DNA from: Gilliamella sp. ESL0405 | GTDB taxonomy: Bacteria; Pseudomonadota; Gammaproteobacteria; Enterobacterales; Orbaceae | Assembly: GCF_019469205.1 (NCBI RefSeq) | Contig: NZ_CP048265.1 | Span: 496,001 to 560,000 of the forward strand | Length of the DNA: 64,000 nt | Direction: 5' to 3' | In this document: positions 19,060-27,272 of the stretch, in pieces | Numbering within the stretch: position 1 is the first letter of the stretch | How the letters are laid out: the number at the start of each line of letters is the position of its first letter | Program-made: the position numbers and the translations under genes | The notes under the pieces: model-generated | What the model was told of the DNA's origin: nothing | The model's input: only the letters and a program-made list of their open reading frames with translations | Databases searched by the model: none

Positions 19060-19297
19060 CATAAAAAATACTCTAGTTACATATCCTTTGTTAACGGACT
19101 CTTGTTATTAAGTTTCAAATAAAACCAACAGCCATTATAAGGATTAGTTTTGAATGATTATTCTTTTTAATTTACTCATTTATATCGGTTTACTTATCAC
19201 CGTTCATAATTATGAGGGTGATAAGCAAAATAATTGTGTGTTTAATATACTATCGTTACTTCAATTCATCAATTTCTTTATCCACAAATTTGCGTTC
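18986..19297. repeat. Direct repeat, copy 1 (about 310 bp)
   Basis: This segment is repeated at 20467-20780 with only scattered differences. It covers, in minus-strand order, the last codons of a MORN gene (ERKFVDKEIDEL), a short orphan tail (YFAYHPHNYER, stop at 19197) and the start of a lipoprotein gene. Weaker similarity continues inside the lipoprotein gene (18736-18830 against 20350-20450). This marks a tandem duplication of a MORN-tail-lipoprotein unit. Confidence 0.85.
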
Positions 19298-20296
19298 GAC
19301 AAGCTCACCGTCTTTATAGGTTTCTGTGTACAAAAGTTTGCCTTTTTTACCAGAAGATAGATCGATAGAACTGTCAGGTTTCTTTTGATAATCTAATTTA
19401 TAAAACTTCCAAATTCCAATCGGTAATCCTTTTTGGTAATTTGCTTCAAGATAAGTATAACCGAGAGGATAAGTATAATAACCATTCGGCTTCATCTCAA
19501 TCCACAAACCTTCACGGGTATGATTTTCGACTAACCCTTGTTCTTCTTCATTTTGGAAAAATCCGTTTTGGTCGTAATATCGAATAAATTTGCCTTCAGG
19601 CGAAATTTGAAATTTTTCATAACGAAAAAAGTTGACGTCTTCAACATCATAATCAAAGTATTTAATATGAATAATTCCTTTTCTGTCAATATACAGGCGT
19701 TTTGTTTTAAGATCGTATCCCCTATTAGTATCCAGATAAGCATTCATAGAATCTAATTTGTTTCCGTGATTATCTACAACCATTAATTGCATTTTTTGGA
19801 AGTAAATTGTATATGGTTCAATTTGATCACTATAACCTTGACTAAAAAGCATTATTAGAGATTGGTTGTTTGACAAATTAATTTTCCATAATGGATATAA
19901 AATTTCTTCAAAATTGTAAAGTATATCTGTTTGTTTTTTTATAAACTGATAAGGAAAAAAGTAATCATAATAGATATTAGGCATATTAGCATTAGTATAA
20001 GTATAAGTAATACTATCGGTAGGTTTTAAATCTCGATTTTTATTTTTGTAAACATCGTAAAATAAATCTGAATTATTATAAGCTAAATCTATAGGTGTTT
20101 TATACCATGTATTGCTTGGATAATCGTATGTTTTCCAATTTGCTGGGAATTGGACGTCAATTAACTTTTTAGTTCCGAAAGGTAAAGTAATTACGGGAAT
20201 TGAATTCTTCTTTTTCGAATCTGAGGAATCCTGTGATTTTATGCCTTGACAAGAACATAGAAAAATAACTAAAAGTAAAAGGTAATTTTTTTTCAT
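19256..20296 (-). CDS. Large MORN-type lipoprotein (YwqK-like), probable immunity protein
   Basis: 346 residues with a lipoprotein signal (MKKNYLLLLVIFLCSCQG; lipobox LCSC, Cys16). The C-terminal half shows MORN-like repeats: GKFIRYYDQNGFFQNEEEQ, GLWIEMKPNGYYTYPLGY, NYQKGLPIGIWKFYKL, KGKLLYTETYKDGELVERKF. It is larger than the MORN protein at 15688. It sits between the two copies of the direct repeat, 12 bp after the truncated lipoprotein fragment at 20309. Function unproven; context suggests immunity to a secreted toxin. Confidence 0.62.
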   Translation of the reverse strand: MKKNYLLLLVIFLCSCQGIKSQDSSDSKKKNSIPVITLPFGTKKLIDVQFPANWKTYDYPSNTWYKTPIDLAYNNSDLFYDVYKNKNRDLKPTDSITYTYTNANMPNIYYDYFFPYQFIKKQTDILYNFEEILYPLWKINLSNNQSLIMLFSQGYSDQIEPYTIYFQKMQLMVVDNHGNKLDSMNAYLDTNRGYDLKTKRLYIDRKGIIHIKYFDYDVEDVNFFRYEKFQISPEGKFIRYYDQNGFFQNEEEQGLVENHTREGLWIEMKPNGYYTYPLGYTYLEANYQKGLPIGIWKFYKLDYQKKPDSSIDLSSGKKGKLLYTETYKDGELVERKFVDKEIDELK

Positions 20297-20308
20297 TACA
20301 ATAATTCC

Positions 20309-20542
20309 TTATATAATTGAATAATCGTGGCTATGGTACAACCATAATACATTTTGTTCGGGAAGCGTTAACTCTTCACAACTTTTGCCCCGATCTTTCG
20401 ATATAAGTATTACCGCTTGATATCCTATTTGAATTGAATCGAGCGAGCGAAGACTTTTATTTCCTTGTTTAGCGGGGTTACAGCTGAATAAAAAAAGGCT
20501 TAATAGGGTAGTGATAATGAATTTATTATTTAGAGATATCAT
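20309..20542 (-). pseudogene. Truncated duplicate of the propeller-like lipoprotein
   Basis: 77 codons: an intact lipoprotein signal (ISLNNKFIITTLLSLFLFSC, Cys about 21 from the second ATG) fused by a deletion to the motif AVILISKDRGKSCEELTLPE and an unrelated end. It matches the N-terminal part of the gene at 17999-19059 but lacks about 150 bp between the signal and the motif. It could still make a tiny lipoprotein, but it looks like duplication debris. Confidence 0.6.
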
Positions 20543-20780
20543 CATAAAAAATACTTTAGTTACATATCCTTTGTTAACGGACTCTTGTTATTAAGTTTCA
20601 AATAAAACCAACAGCCATTATAAGGATTAGTTTTGAATGATTATTCTTTTTAATTTACTCATTTATATCGGTTTACTTACCACCGTTCATATTTATGAGG
20701 GTGATAAGCATAATAATTGTTTGTTTACTACACAACCTCTAATTCAATTCATCAATTTCTTTATCCACAAATTTGCGTTC
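20467..20780. repeat. Direct repeat, copy 2 (about 310 bp)
   Basis: Partner of 18986-19297. At its right edge (20745-20780) it holds the last codons of a vanished second MORN gene, and at 20677-20725 an orphan tail reading YYAYHPHKYERW, parallel to YFAYHPHNYER in copy 1. Confidence 0.85.
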
Positions 20781-20797
20781 TAATTTTTATCAGGAAG

Positions 20798-21442
20798 TTA
20801 GTTGATTTTTTCAATAATTAATTTTTTATATTTATAATCAGTGCTATAAAAACCTTTTCCGTTCCAAATAGTATCAGTTACTTTTATGTATAAAATATTG
20901 TCATTCCAAGCCAAATCCCAAATAATCCATTTTTCTGTTTCGAAACAAAAAATATGCTTGATATGATTATTTTCAATCTCATATAAATCTATAATGGATT
21001 TTGATTGTTCATAATCTATGTAAAAGGTAGTAAAATGCGTTTGGGCCTTATTTATATAAGGTATTGCTTGTACAGTAGTTGTATTATTATTGTTATCCTG
21101 AATTTTAACTTCGCTATCCTCATAATATGAAACTGTAATAATATCGCTATTCAAGGGCTTCCAATAGCCATAATAGTTATAAATTTTCATGAGTTCATTA
21201 TCATTTAAATTATTTGTATAAATTTTATTATTTACATTTAGATATTCTTCTTTTTTTATGAATCTTTTGTCATTTTTTTCAATCATTGGGTCATAAATTT
21301 TTTTCATATGACTAAATTCTTGTGCGTTACTTTCTTTTTCTATAAAGCTTATTGGAATCTTTTTTATGCTATTAGCTTCACTATTTGTTGTGAAACTACA
21401 TAACATAAATAAAAAAATATATAAGGAAAAGTATTTTATCAT
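20798..21442 (-). CDS. Hypothetical secreted protein, immunity-like
   Basis: 214 residues with an N-terminal export signal (MIKYFSLYIFLFMLCSFTTN). The mature part is rich in Asn, Lys and Tyr and contains IYNYYGYWKPLNSDIITVSYY and WIIWDLAWNDNILYIKVTD, suggesting a beta fold; no family was recognised. Its ATG overlaps by ATGA the stop of a 30-codon orphan tail (21439-21531), which is the usual coupling between a toxin and its immunity gene. Confidence 0.6.
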   Translation of the reverse strand: MIKYFSLYIFLFMLCSFTTNSEANSIKKIPISFIEKESNAQEFSHMKKIYDPMIEKNDKRFIKKEEYLNVNNKIYTNNLNDNELMKIYNYYGYWKPLNSDIITVSYYEDSEVKIQDNNNNTTTVQAIPYINKAQTHFTTFYIDYEQSKSIIDLYEIENNHIKHIFCFETEKWIIWDLAWNDNILYIKVTDTIWNGKGFYSTDYKYKKLIIEKIN

Positions 21443-21531
21443 TTTAGGATTATCTCCATATAATTCTGATTATATTCATTTTCATTCTGATGCAAATGGT
21501 AATGAGGGTCTGTTTTATGAGCACTATTTTT
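21439..21531 (-). pseudogene. Orphan toxin-like C-terminal tail overlapping the next gene
   Basis: An open tail reads AHKTDPHYHLHQNENEYNQN and ends in TGA, which shares ATGA with the start of the 214-aa gene. No start codon is present. A His-rich PHYHLH end is common in nuclease or peptidase-like toxin domains, but 30 residues do not allow assignment. Confidence 0.45.
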
Positions 21532-21614
21532 TTATATAAATTCTTTTTAAATTTATTCATCTTTTAAAATTTTCATGTTTTTATCTCTGTTTATTTTTCT
21601 TTCGAACTTAAACT

Positions 21615-22190
21615 TTATTCACCATCAAATTCGACTTGTTCATTACTAATCCATTGATCATCTTTCCACTCACCGTCACACCTTTCTACCCCAGACCAAA
21701 CGACTTTTGATTTTTTGATATCGATAATGACACATTGATAGTTTTCGTATAGCCATCGCTCATTGTCTGATATTTCAACATAACCTTTGATAATAGCATC
21801 CATTTTTACATAATGTTTATTTTCAGATATTTTAATATCAATCGATTCAATACCGGTATAACCGTCATCATATCCTTCGATTTTAGATATAACACCATTT
21901 TTACTTAGTCTTGGTTCTGAATAGAGTTTGAAATTTTTATTATAATTTAAGAAGATTAATTCTTCCTGATTGTTGATTTTTAGTTTATAGGCATAGCCAG
22001 ATTGACCTAATAAATACGTATCAGATTGCGAAATTATCTTAGGAGAAGAATTACCTAAAGGAACTAAAACATTAGTCGCTACGTCACCATATTCTATGGG
22101 GGTGGGATGCTTGACGGCTTGCTGATTTTCTATTTTTTGACTGCATGCTACGTTAGCCAAAGACAATAGAATGAGTAATAATATTCTCAT
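21615..22190 (-). CDS. Hypothetical lipoprotein
   Basis: 191 residues from the ATG at 22190; an in-frame ATG at 22214 would place the ribosome site GAGGAA inside the gene, so the shorter start is chosen. The signal MRILLLILLSLANVACSQ ends at a lipobox Cys. The mature part has beta-strand character (YKLKINNQEELIFLNYNK, GIESIDIKISENKHYVKMDA) and a C-terminal CDGEWKDDQWISNEQVEFDG. Family unknown; it is one of several small exported proteins in this cluster. Confidence 0.65.
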   Translation of the reverse strand: MRILLLILLSLANVACSQKIENQQAVKHPTPIEYGDVATNVLVPLGNSSPKIISQSDTYLLGQSGYAYKLKINNQEELIFLNYNKNFKLYSEPRLSKNGVISKIEGYDDGYTGIESIDIKISENKHYVKMDAIIKGYVEISDNERWLYENYQCVIIDIKKSKVVWSGVERCDGEWKDDQWISNEQVEFDGE

Positions 22191-22370
22191 TTTAAGTTTA
22201 TTTCCTCTTCCCATTAAATCGTGCTGTTAATACTATCTGAAACTAATTTTTTGTTTTAATTTTAATATAAATAATAGCAATGAATAAGAACAACATTATC
22301 CAGTCAACATTCTTGTGGTTGTTTAGAGGATATGTTTCTCTTTTAACTCATTGTTTTCTTGTTTTAATAT

Positions 22371-22901
22371 TTATTCGATAGTTTTTACATCATTAATAGC
22401 CAGTAAATTATATCTAGCTCCGTTTGAATAAACCTTTAATAAAAATGCGGTATTTCGTGTTCGTATATTTGTTTTACTACAATATTTTGTAATTATTTTA
22501 TTGTTAGCAACGGTTAAGTAAAGATTTGCATTATCTTGTTTAAAGTTAAATGCAGTGGGTTCTGTATTATTCTTTTTATATTGATAATAAAGAATAAATT
22601 CGAGTTTTTTAGGTAAAAAACCATCCATTTTTTCTTCATCATATATATAGTTTCCTTTCCCACAATAATCAGATAATGTTGCTTCAAATTGCACATTATC
22701 CACTTGTATAGAATCTATACTGTCAGGTATAGCATATATATTTGATAATGAGATTTTTTCACCATTTATTAGGGTGAGGGAATGACTAAGAATAAAGTTT
22801 ACTTCTTCTGATTCTATATTTTTTTTAATGGCGTTAGACACATTTCCTCCGCTGCAATTAGCGATAAAGGGAATAAGTAAACTGAGGGCTATTTTTTTCA
22901 T
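22371..22901 (-). CDS. Hypothetical lipoprotein, immunity-like
   Basis: 176 residues; signal MKKIALSLLIPFIANCSGG with a probable lipid-modified Cys16 (Asn at -1 is unusual). The mature part contains four cysteines (DYCGKGNY, TKYCSKTN and others) and beta-rich segments. Family not recognised. Seventeen bases upstream a 43-codon coding tail (22918-23049) ends, again a tail-plus-lipoprotein pair. Confidence 0.6.
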   Translation of the reverse strand: MKKIALSLLIPFIANCSGGNVSNAIKKNIESEEVNFILSHSLTLINGEKISLSNIYAIPDSIDSIQVDNVQFEATLSDYCGKGNYIYDEEKMDGFLPKKLEFILYYQYKKNNTEPTAFNFKQDNANLYLTVANNKIITKYCSKTNIRTRNTAFLLKVYSNGARYNLLAINDVKTIE

Positions 22902-22917
22902 TTTCTTTTAGATTTTC

Positions 22918-23049
22918 TTATTTGGGATACCATATATTTTTTATATCTGGCATCTGATGACAAATAGGTATTTCTTTTGCCAGCGACACCTTCTGAGTTA
23001 TATTCTCAGCATTTACAATACAACCTTTTATTTTATTAACAAGGAACAA
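22918..23049 (-). pseudogene. Orphan C-terminal tail upstream of a lipoprotein
   Basis: An open tail after a stop at 23050 reads KIKGCIVNAENITQKVSLAK then EIPICHQMPDIKNIWYPK and a stop at 22918. It lacks a convincing start (only TTG at 23049). The sequence is protein-like and ends 17 bp before the next lipoprotein gene. Interpreted as the end of a deleted effector; the rest of 23050-23500 shows no gene on either strand. Confidence 0.4.
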
Positions 23050-23502
23050 CTAACGGATATGATTGACTAAGTTAAACTCCTCAATTCAATCATTATCAAA
23101 TTTTAGGCAAATATAATATTGTTGATTAAATTTTACACTCATTCTATCTCATTTTATTGAATTATTTTTATAAACAATTCGATGATTTTTATAAGAATTT
23201 AATTATGGAAATAAACGAGGTTCATTGATTTTTACATAAATATAGTGTCCTTTGTGCCCAATTTAGTATAAATGAACTTATAAAATAATAAATTTGAGTT
23301 TCTTTATTCGAATTGTTTGAGTTGTTGTGTTTTTTTTTGTGCGTTTTCTGAGCGGTGTTTTCCTGGTATATATAAGTAAAATAGCTAAAAAGATTAAGTT
23401 AAATAAATAACATTAATGATTAATTTATTGTGTTTTTGTCACTACTTAGTTAAACTTTTGTTTCAATGGATAAGTGCAACAACTTAAAAAAGGAAATTTA
23501 AT

Positions 23503-24231
23503 ATGAAAAAAACACTCATCGCCTTAACGGCAATCGCTTGCTTCTCAAGTTTTGCTCATGCTCAAACATCTGGTTTTTATGTAGGTGGTCAATTAGGTTC
23601 AAGTATTTTAAAAGCTAGTAGCCTTAAAGATAGCTATAGCTATGATGATGGATATGACTACTGGAGCGAAAGTTATAAAATCGGTTCAATTAGTGATGGC
23701 AAACTCGCTGGCTCATTAAATATTGGTTATAACTTCAAGCCAGCTTTTGATCTTCCTTTCAGAGCAGAGTTATCATTTACTTTACGTGGTAACTTAGATG
23801 ATAAAAAACATAAAAGTTATTATGATGAAGACGATGATTTATATCATACAACCCAAAGAACTAAAGCTCGCATGAATACTTTAATGCTTAATGGTTATTA
23901 TGATATTGAAACAGGCACATCATTTACGCCATTTGTGGGAGCGGGTATTGGTCTTGCTTTTGCAAAATTAGAACATAGATATGATGAAAGATATGAATTT
24001 GATGATGAAGCAGATTACATACAATTCTCTAGATCAAAAACTAAATTTGCATGGAATGTTGCTGCTGGTGTTGCTTATAAAGTCTCAGATAATTTAGATA
24101 TCGACTTCACTGCTCGTTATGTCGATGCGGGTAAACTTACTTTAAAACGTAGTTATGATGATTTTCATTTCAAAGCTAGTGGAAAGCTAAGTTCTGTTGA
24201 TTTATTAGCGGGTATACGTTATAACTTCTAA
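23503..24231 (+). CDS. Outer-membrane beta-barrel protein (Opa/OmpX-like)
   Basis: 242 residues with a clear signal peptide (MKKTLIALTAIACFSSFAHA, cleavage after AHA) and alternating strands typical of an 8-stranded barrel: GFYVGGQLGSSIL, GSLNIGYNFK, FTPFVGAGIGLAFAKLEHRY, WNVAAGVAYKVSDNLDIDFT, ending SVDLLAGIRYNF with the terminal Phe needed for BAM assembly. The predicted loops are rich in Asp, Tyr and Lys. AAGGAAA precedes the ATG. Porin-family or opacity-like adhesins look like this; the exact role is unknown. Confidence 0.85.
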   Translation: MKKTLIALTAIACFSSFAHAQTSGFYVGGQLGSSILKASSLKDSYSYDDGYDYWSESYKIGSISDGKLAGSLNIGYNFKPAFDLPFRAELSFTLRGNLDDKKHKSYYDEDDDLYHTTQRTKARMNTLMLNGYYDIETGTSFTPFVGAGIGLAFAKLEHRYDERYEFDDEADYIQFSRSKTKFAWNVAAGVAYKVSDNLDIDFTARYVDAGKLTLKRSYDDFHFKASGKLSSVDLLAGIRYNF

Positions 24232-24257
24232 TTGTTTATGATTTATACAAAATAAAA

Positions 24258-24280
24258 AAAGGGCTTAATAGCCCTTTATT
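24258..24280 (+). terminator. Terminator after the outer-membrane protein
   Basis: AAAGGGCT / AGCCCTTT stem with a TAAT loop and trailing T-rich DNA, 26 bp after the stop. The rest of the roughly 300-bp gap to 24547 holds no gene I can see. Confidence 0.8.
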
Positions 24281-24546
24281 TAACACTTTTTAGACCATTA
24301 CTTTAAATAAAAAACTTTTCAAATTTGATATCCCGATAAGATTTGTTCATATCTATTAAATAAAACAATCATCTATAAACTATCAATCATAGTTAAATCA
24401 TTGCAAATAGACGAAAATAGTACTAAATATAAGTTCAAGTTGTGTTATTTAGATAAAGAGGCAAAAAATATATAATTCATCAAGACATTTTCATCGATGA
24501 GGTATACAATTTATACACTAAATTATTATTCTCTTTGAAGTGTAGC

Positions 24547-25284
24547 ATGAAATATAACGCAATTATCGCAATGTTTATGGCAACAAGCTTATCTTGCGCC
24601 GCAGCCGAACATCATCCTCACTGGGGGTATGAAGGGCAGGAAAAACCAGAAAACTGGGGAAAACTCTCACCGGAATATTCAACTTGTGAAAATGGTAAAA
24701 ATCAATCGCCAATCAATATCGATCATGTTTTAAAAACAGAGCATAGCGAACTCAAACTTACTTTTGAAGCCGGCCAGCAAAATATCATTAATAACGGCCA
24801 TACTATTGAGATCGATGTTTCCGGAAATAACCAATTAGAACTAGACGATGAAATTTTCACATTACAACAATTTCATTTCCATACGCCGAGTGAAAACACC
24901 ATTAAAGGCAAATATTTTCCAATGGCAGCACACTTTGTTTATAAAAACCAAGATGATGAATTGGCAGTAATTGCATTAATGTTTAATAAAGGTGAAGCCA
25001 ATTCAGAATTAGCAAAAGCATGGCAACAAATGCCGACAGAATCAGGAAATACAGCCGTTTTAGCCAACGCAGTTGATATTAAGGCGTTATTCCCAAAAGA
25101 ATTAAGTTATTACCGTTTTAGCGGATCATTAACAACACCACCATGTACAGAAGGGGTAAGGTGGATCGTGTTAGAACAACAAAGCCATGCCTCAGAAGAA
25201 CAAATCGAAAAATTCCATTCGATTATGCACCATAATAATAATCGCCCAATTCAGCCATTACATGGACGGATTATTGTTGATTAA
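24547..25284 (+). CDS. Periplasmic alpha-carbonic anhydrase
   Basis: Interconverts CO2 and bicarbonate in the periplasm. From the ATG at 24547 it has 245 residues; the TTG at 24535 is less likely. The signal peptide MKYNAIIAMFMATSLSCAAA is cleaved before EHHPHWGY. Alpha-class hallmarks are present: QSPINI, the zinc ligands QFHFHTPSEN (His110, His112) and MAAHFVY (His129), and the substrate-site Thr motif SLTTPPCTEGVRW. Length and order match bacterial alpha-CAs. It is monocistronic in this view. Confidence 0.95.
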   Translation: MKYNAIIAMFMATSLSCAAAEHHPHWGYEGQEKPENWGKLSPEYSTCENGKNQSPINIDHVLKTEHSELKLTFEAGQQNIINNGHTIEIDVSGNNQLELDDEIFTLQQFHFHTPSENTIKGKYFPMAAHFVYKNQDDELAVIALMFNKGEANSELAKAWQQMPTESGNTAVLANAVDIKALFPKELSYYRFSGSLTTPPCTEGVRWIVLEQQSHASEEQIEKFHSIMHHNNNRPIQPLHGRIIVD

Positions 25285-25429
25285 AATAAGATAGGGGTTT
25301 TAGGGAAAGCGAGCACTAAAGCTTCTTTAAAACATATCTATGCAAGGTAGTTGCTTATAAAATAAATAAAAGTATGTTTTTATAACAAAAGAATGCTTAT
25401 TCGTTGAATTTTGACAAAAACCGCAGTTG

Positions 25430-25552
25430 TGAAGTGACCCCATAAAGTTGGACTCTTTTGTTAAGCGGCTTGTAAGGCCTGATTTCGATATTCTACCGGA
25501 GTCAGGCTTTTTAGCAAACACTGAGGTTGTTTGTGTATATAGATATTCCTCT
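25430..25552 (-). mobile_element. IS3-type (IS150-like) insertion sequence remnant
   Basis: On the minus strand an open tail IYIHKQPQCLLKSLTPVEYR then NQALQAA and a stop (25461) is the typical C-terminus of an IS3-family transposase. It is followed by an end sequence TGAAGTGACCCCATAAAGTT (25430-25449, plus strand). Everything upstream of the transposase C-terminus is gone. Related ends occur in the palindromes at 29746 and 59975. Confidence 0.8.
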
Positions 25553-25556
25553 GTTG

Positions 25557-25802
25557 CTATTCACATCTTTTAATTCGCAATACCCGAATTTTCTTTCTAT
25601 AACGAGAGGGCCAAATCCGTTTAGCCTCTACACCTAAAGCATTAGCAATAATCATTTCACCTTTTGTCCATGGCCGTGCAAGTGCGTTAGCTAGTGTTGA
25701 AGGCGTGTAGCCTGATTGTCTAGATAACGCAGATAGCGTTGTTCCTTTCTTTTTCAATGCTGCAATAATATCGGCAGGATGCCAGTCTTTTTTGCTATTC
25801 AT
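25557..25802 (-). CDS. Ner/Nlp-family DNA-binding regulator
   Basis: 81 residues from the ATG at 25802, which has a strong ribosome site (AGGAGG) just upstream; an in-frame start nine codons earlier would swallow it. The sequence DWHPADIIAALKKKGTTLSAL and GYTPSTLANALARPWTKGEM is that of the Mu Ner/Nlp helix-turn-helix family, ending in a basic tail. It is transcribed away from the XRE gene at 25977, like the divergent repressor pair of a phage switch. It was perhaps acquired with a phage or transposable element. Confidence 0.88.
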   Translation of the reverse strand: MNSKKDWHPADIIAALKKKGTTLSALSRQSGYTPSTLANALARPWTKGEMIIANALGVEAKRIWPSRYRKKIRVLRIKRCE

Positions 25803-25976
25803 AACACCTCCTGAAATCATCAAATACATGAATTATTAATGAGAAACTTTAATTATGATTAAATTAAAACCAAAATTCAAGTTATACATGATTTATTAAA
25901 GTATTCCATTACGAAATTTAAATCGCAGAAGAGGATAATTATTAATCAAAACTATATAAGATGAGCAGCAATTATC

Positions 25977-26264
25977 ATGATTGGTAAGCGATTAAAAATA
26001 GCTAGAATCAATGCAGATCTGACACAAACTGAACTTGGAGTGAAAGCAGGATTAGACGAAGAATCAGCAAGTTCCCGTATTAGTTCTTATGAAAATGAAG
26101 TTCATTCACCTGATTTTACGCTTGTAAAACGTCTTGCAAAAGTTCTTGATGTACCTAGCGCTTATTTTTATGCTGAAGATGATGAATTAGCCGATTTTAT
26201 TATTCAATATAACAAGCTAAAAAAACAAAAGCCTAATGCGTTTGTGAGTTTAACGGCTTCATAA
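25977..26264 (+). CDS. XRE-family helix-turn-helix regulator
   Basis: 95 residues, nearly all a Cro/CI-type HTH domain: IGKRLKIARINADLTQTELG, SSRISSYENEVHSPDFTLVK and the C-terminal VPSAYFYAEDDELADFI. It is paralogous to the protein at 26864, sharing the Y(F/L)YAEDD(E/K)LA ending. It is divergent from the Ner-like gene with a 174-bp AT-rich gap that probably holds both promoters. Confidence 0.9.
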   Translation: MIGKRLKIARINADLTQTELGVKAGLDEESASSRISSYENEVHSPDFTLVKRLAKVLDVPSAYFYAEDDELADFIIQYNKLKKQKPNAFVSLTAS

Positions 26265-26269
26265 TTGTG

Positions 26270-26486
26270 ATGACATCCATTTATTTAGAACAATATAAGC
26301 TTGTCATTCATACATTGAAATAAGCAAAACATAAACCAGGAAAAACTAGCACCAGCATTAAATCGACCACAATTTATTATTGCCAACGTTTAAAGTGGAG
26401 AGCGCCGATTAGATGTGATGACGTTTGTGCATATTGCTCGATTACTTTCTCTCAATCCTGAAACTGTTGTTAGAAAAATTAAATAA
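26270..26486 (+). pseudogene. Dead XRE-family regulator
   Basis: A start reading MTSIYLEQYKLVIHTLK stops at once, but other frames continue as KLAPALNRPQFIIANV, an in-frame stop, and SGERRLDVMTFVHIARLLSL ending NPETVVRKIK. This is the well-known HTH pattern (LNRPQSFVSKVESGERRLDV...). At least one frameshift and one or two stops inactivate it. From 26486 to 26864 there is only a possible membrane-helix remnant (26622-26801) and no intact gene. Confidence 0.75.
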
Positions 26487-26863
26487 TATGGTAATCAAAT
26501 ATGAGCATATCAGCTCATCCGTAAATGATAATAAACGTTGAATAATTTTAACAAGGCTATTTTGTAATAACTTCTACCTTTTAGTGTCTATATGGGGCAA
26601 GGTATGATTGCTATGTTGCCGTAAGGTAATAGAGCACTTTGTAAATATTTATATATTATTCATTTTGCTGCTGAGTACGATGAAATCTCTGTTATATCTG
26701 ATGATTGGTTAAAAGAATTTGAAAACTTATTAATGGTTTTATTTGCAATCCTTGTAATCATTTCACTCAACTATTTGTACATTAAATTACGTTATGCGTA
26801 GTATGGGATATATATAAAATCTACGATTAGCGTAACCTTAGGCAATTCTTCTCAGAGGGCTAC

Positions 26864-27142
26864 ATGAAGATCACAAATAAATATCGTTCTATATTTTGCT
26901 TAAGATTAAAGCATATTAGACTTGAGCGTGGTTTATCGCAAAAAGAACTAGGCAAATTGGCAGGTATAGATGAATTTGTCGCAAGTGCTCGTATTAATAG
27001 ATATGAACAAGGGATTCATGAAGCGAGTTTAGATACTGCCGGAAGATTAGCTGAAGCTTTAGATATACCGTTAGCTTATTTGTATGCAGAAGATGATAAG
27101 CTGGCAGAGGTGATTTTAAAATATAAGAAAAATAAACACTAA
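26864..27142 (+). CDS. XRE-family helix-turn-helix regulator
   Basis: 92 residues with the HTH core LKHIRLERGLSQKELGKLAG, ASARINRYEQGIHEASLDT and the ending IPLAYLYAEDDKLAEVI. It is a paralogue of the 25977 protein (same domain boundaries, diverged sequence). It faces the RloA/RloB pair convergently, and could regulate nearby accessory genes; targets unknown. Confidence 0.9.
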   Translation: MKITNKYRSIFCLRLKHIRLERGLSQKELGKLAGIDEFVASARINRYEQGIHEASLDTAGRLAEALDIPLAYLYAEDDKLAEVILKYKKNKH

Positions 27143-27272
27143 TTTGGGGTTTTCGATTTGGTATTAATTTTGAAAAGTTGATCATAGAAAACCGGTAACA
27201 GCTAGCCCCAGTTTGTGCTAGCAAAATATATTAATTTATCTATCTATGCTGTATCGATAACTGTTGATATAT

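Noticed and set aside
22214..22370. Orphan tail upstream of the 21615 lipoprotein
   Set aside because: Open stretches such as LKQENNELKEKHIL and DWIMLFLFIAIIYIKIK lie in different frames; suggestive of debris but too short and broken to call.
26622..26801. Small membrane protein (ending NLLMVLFAILVIISLNYLYI)
   Set aside because: The frame opens after a TAA and has no usable start codon; at best a remnant.
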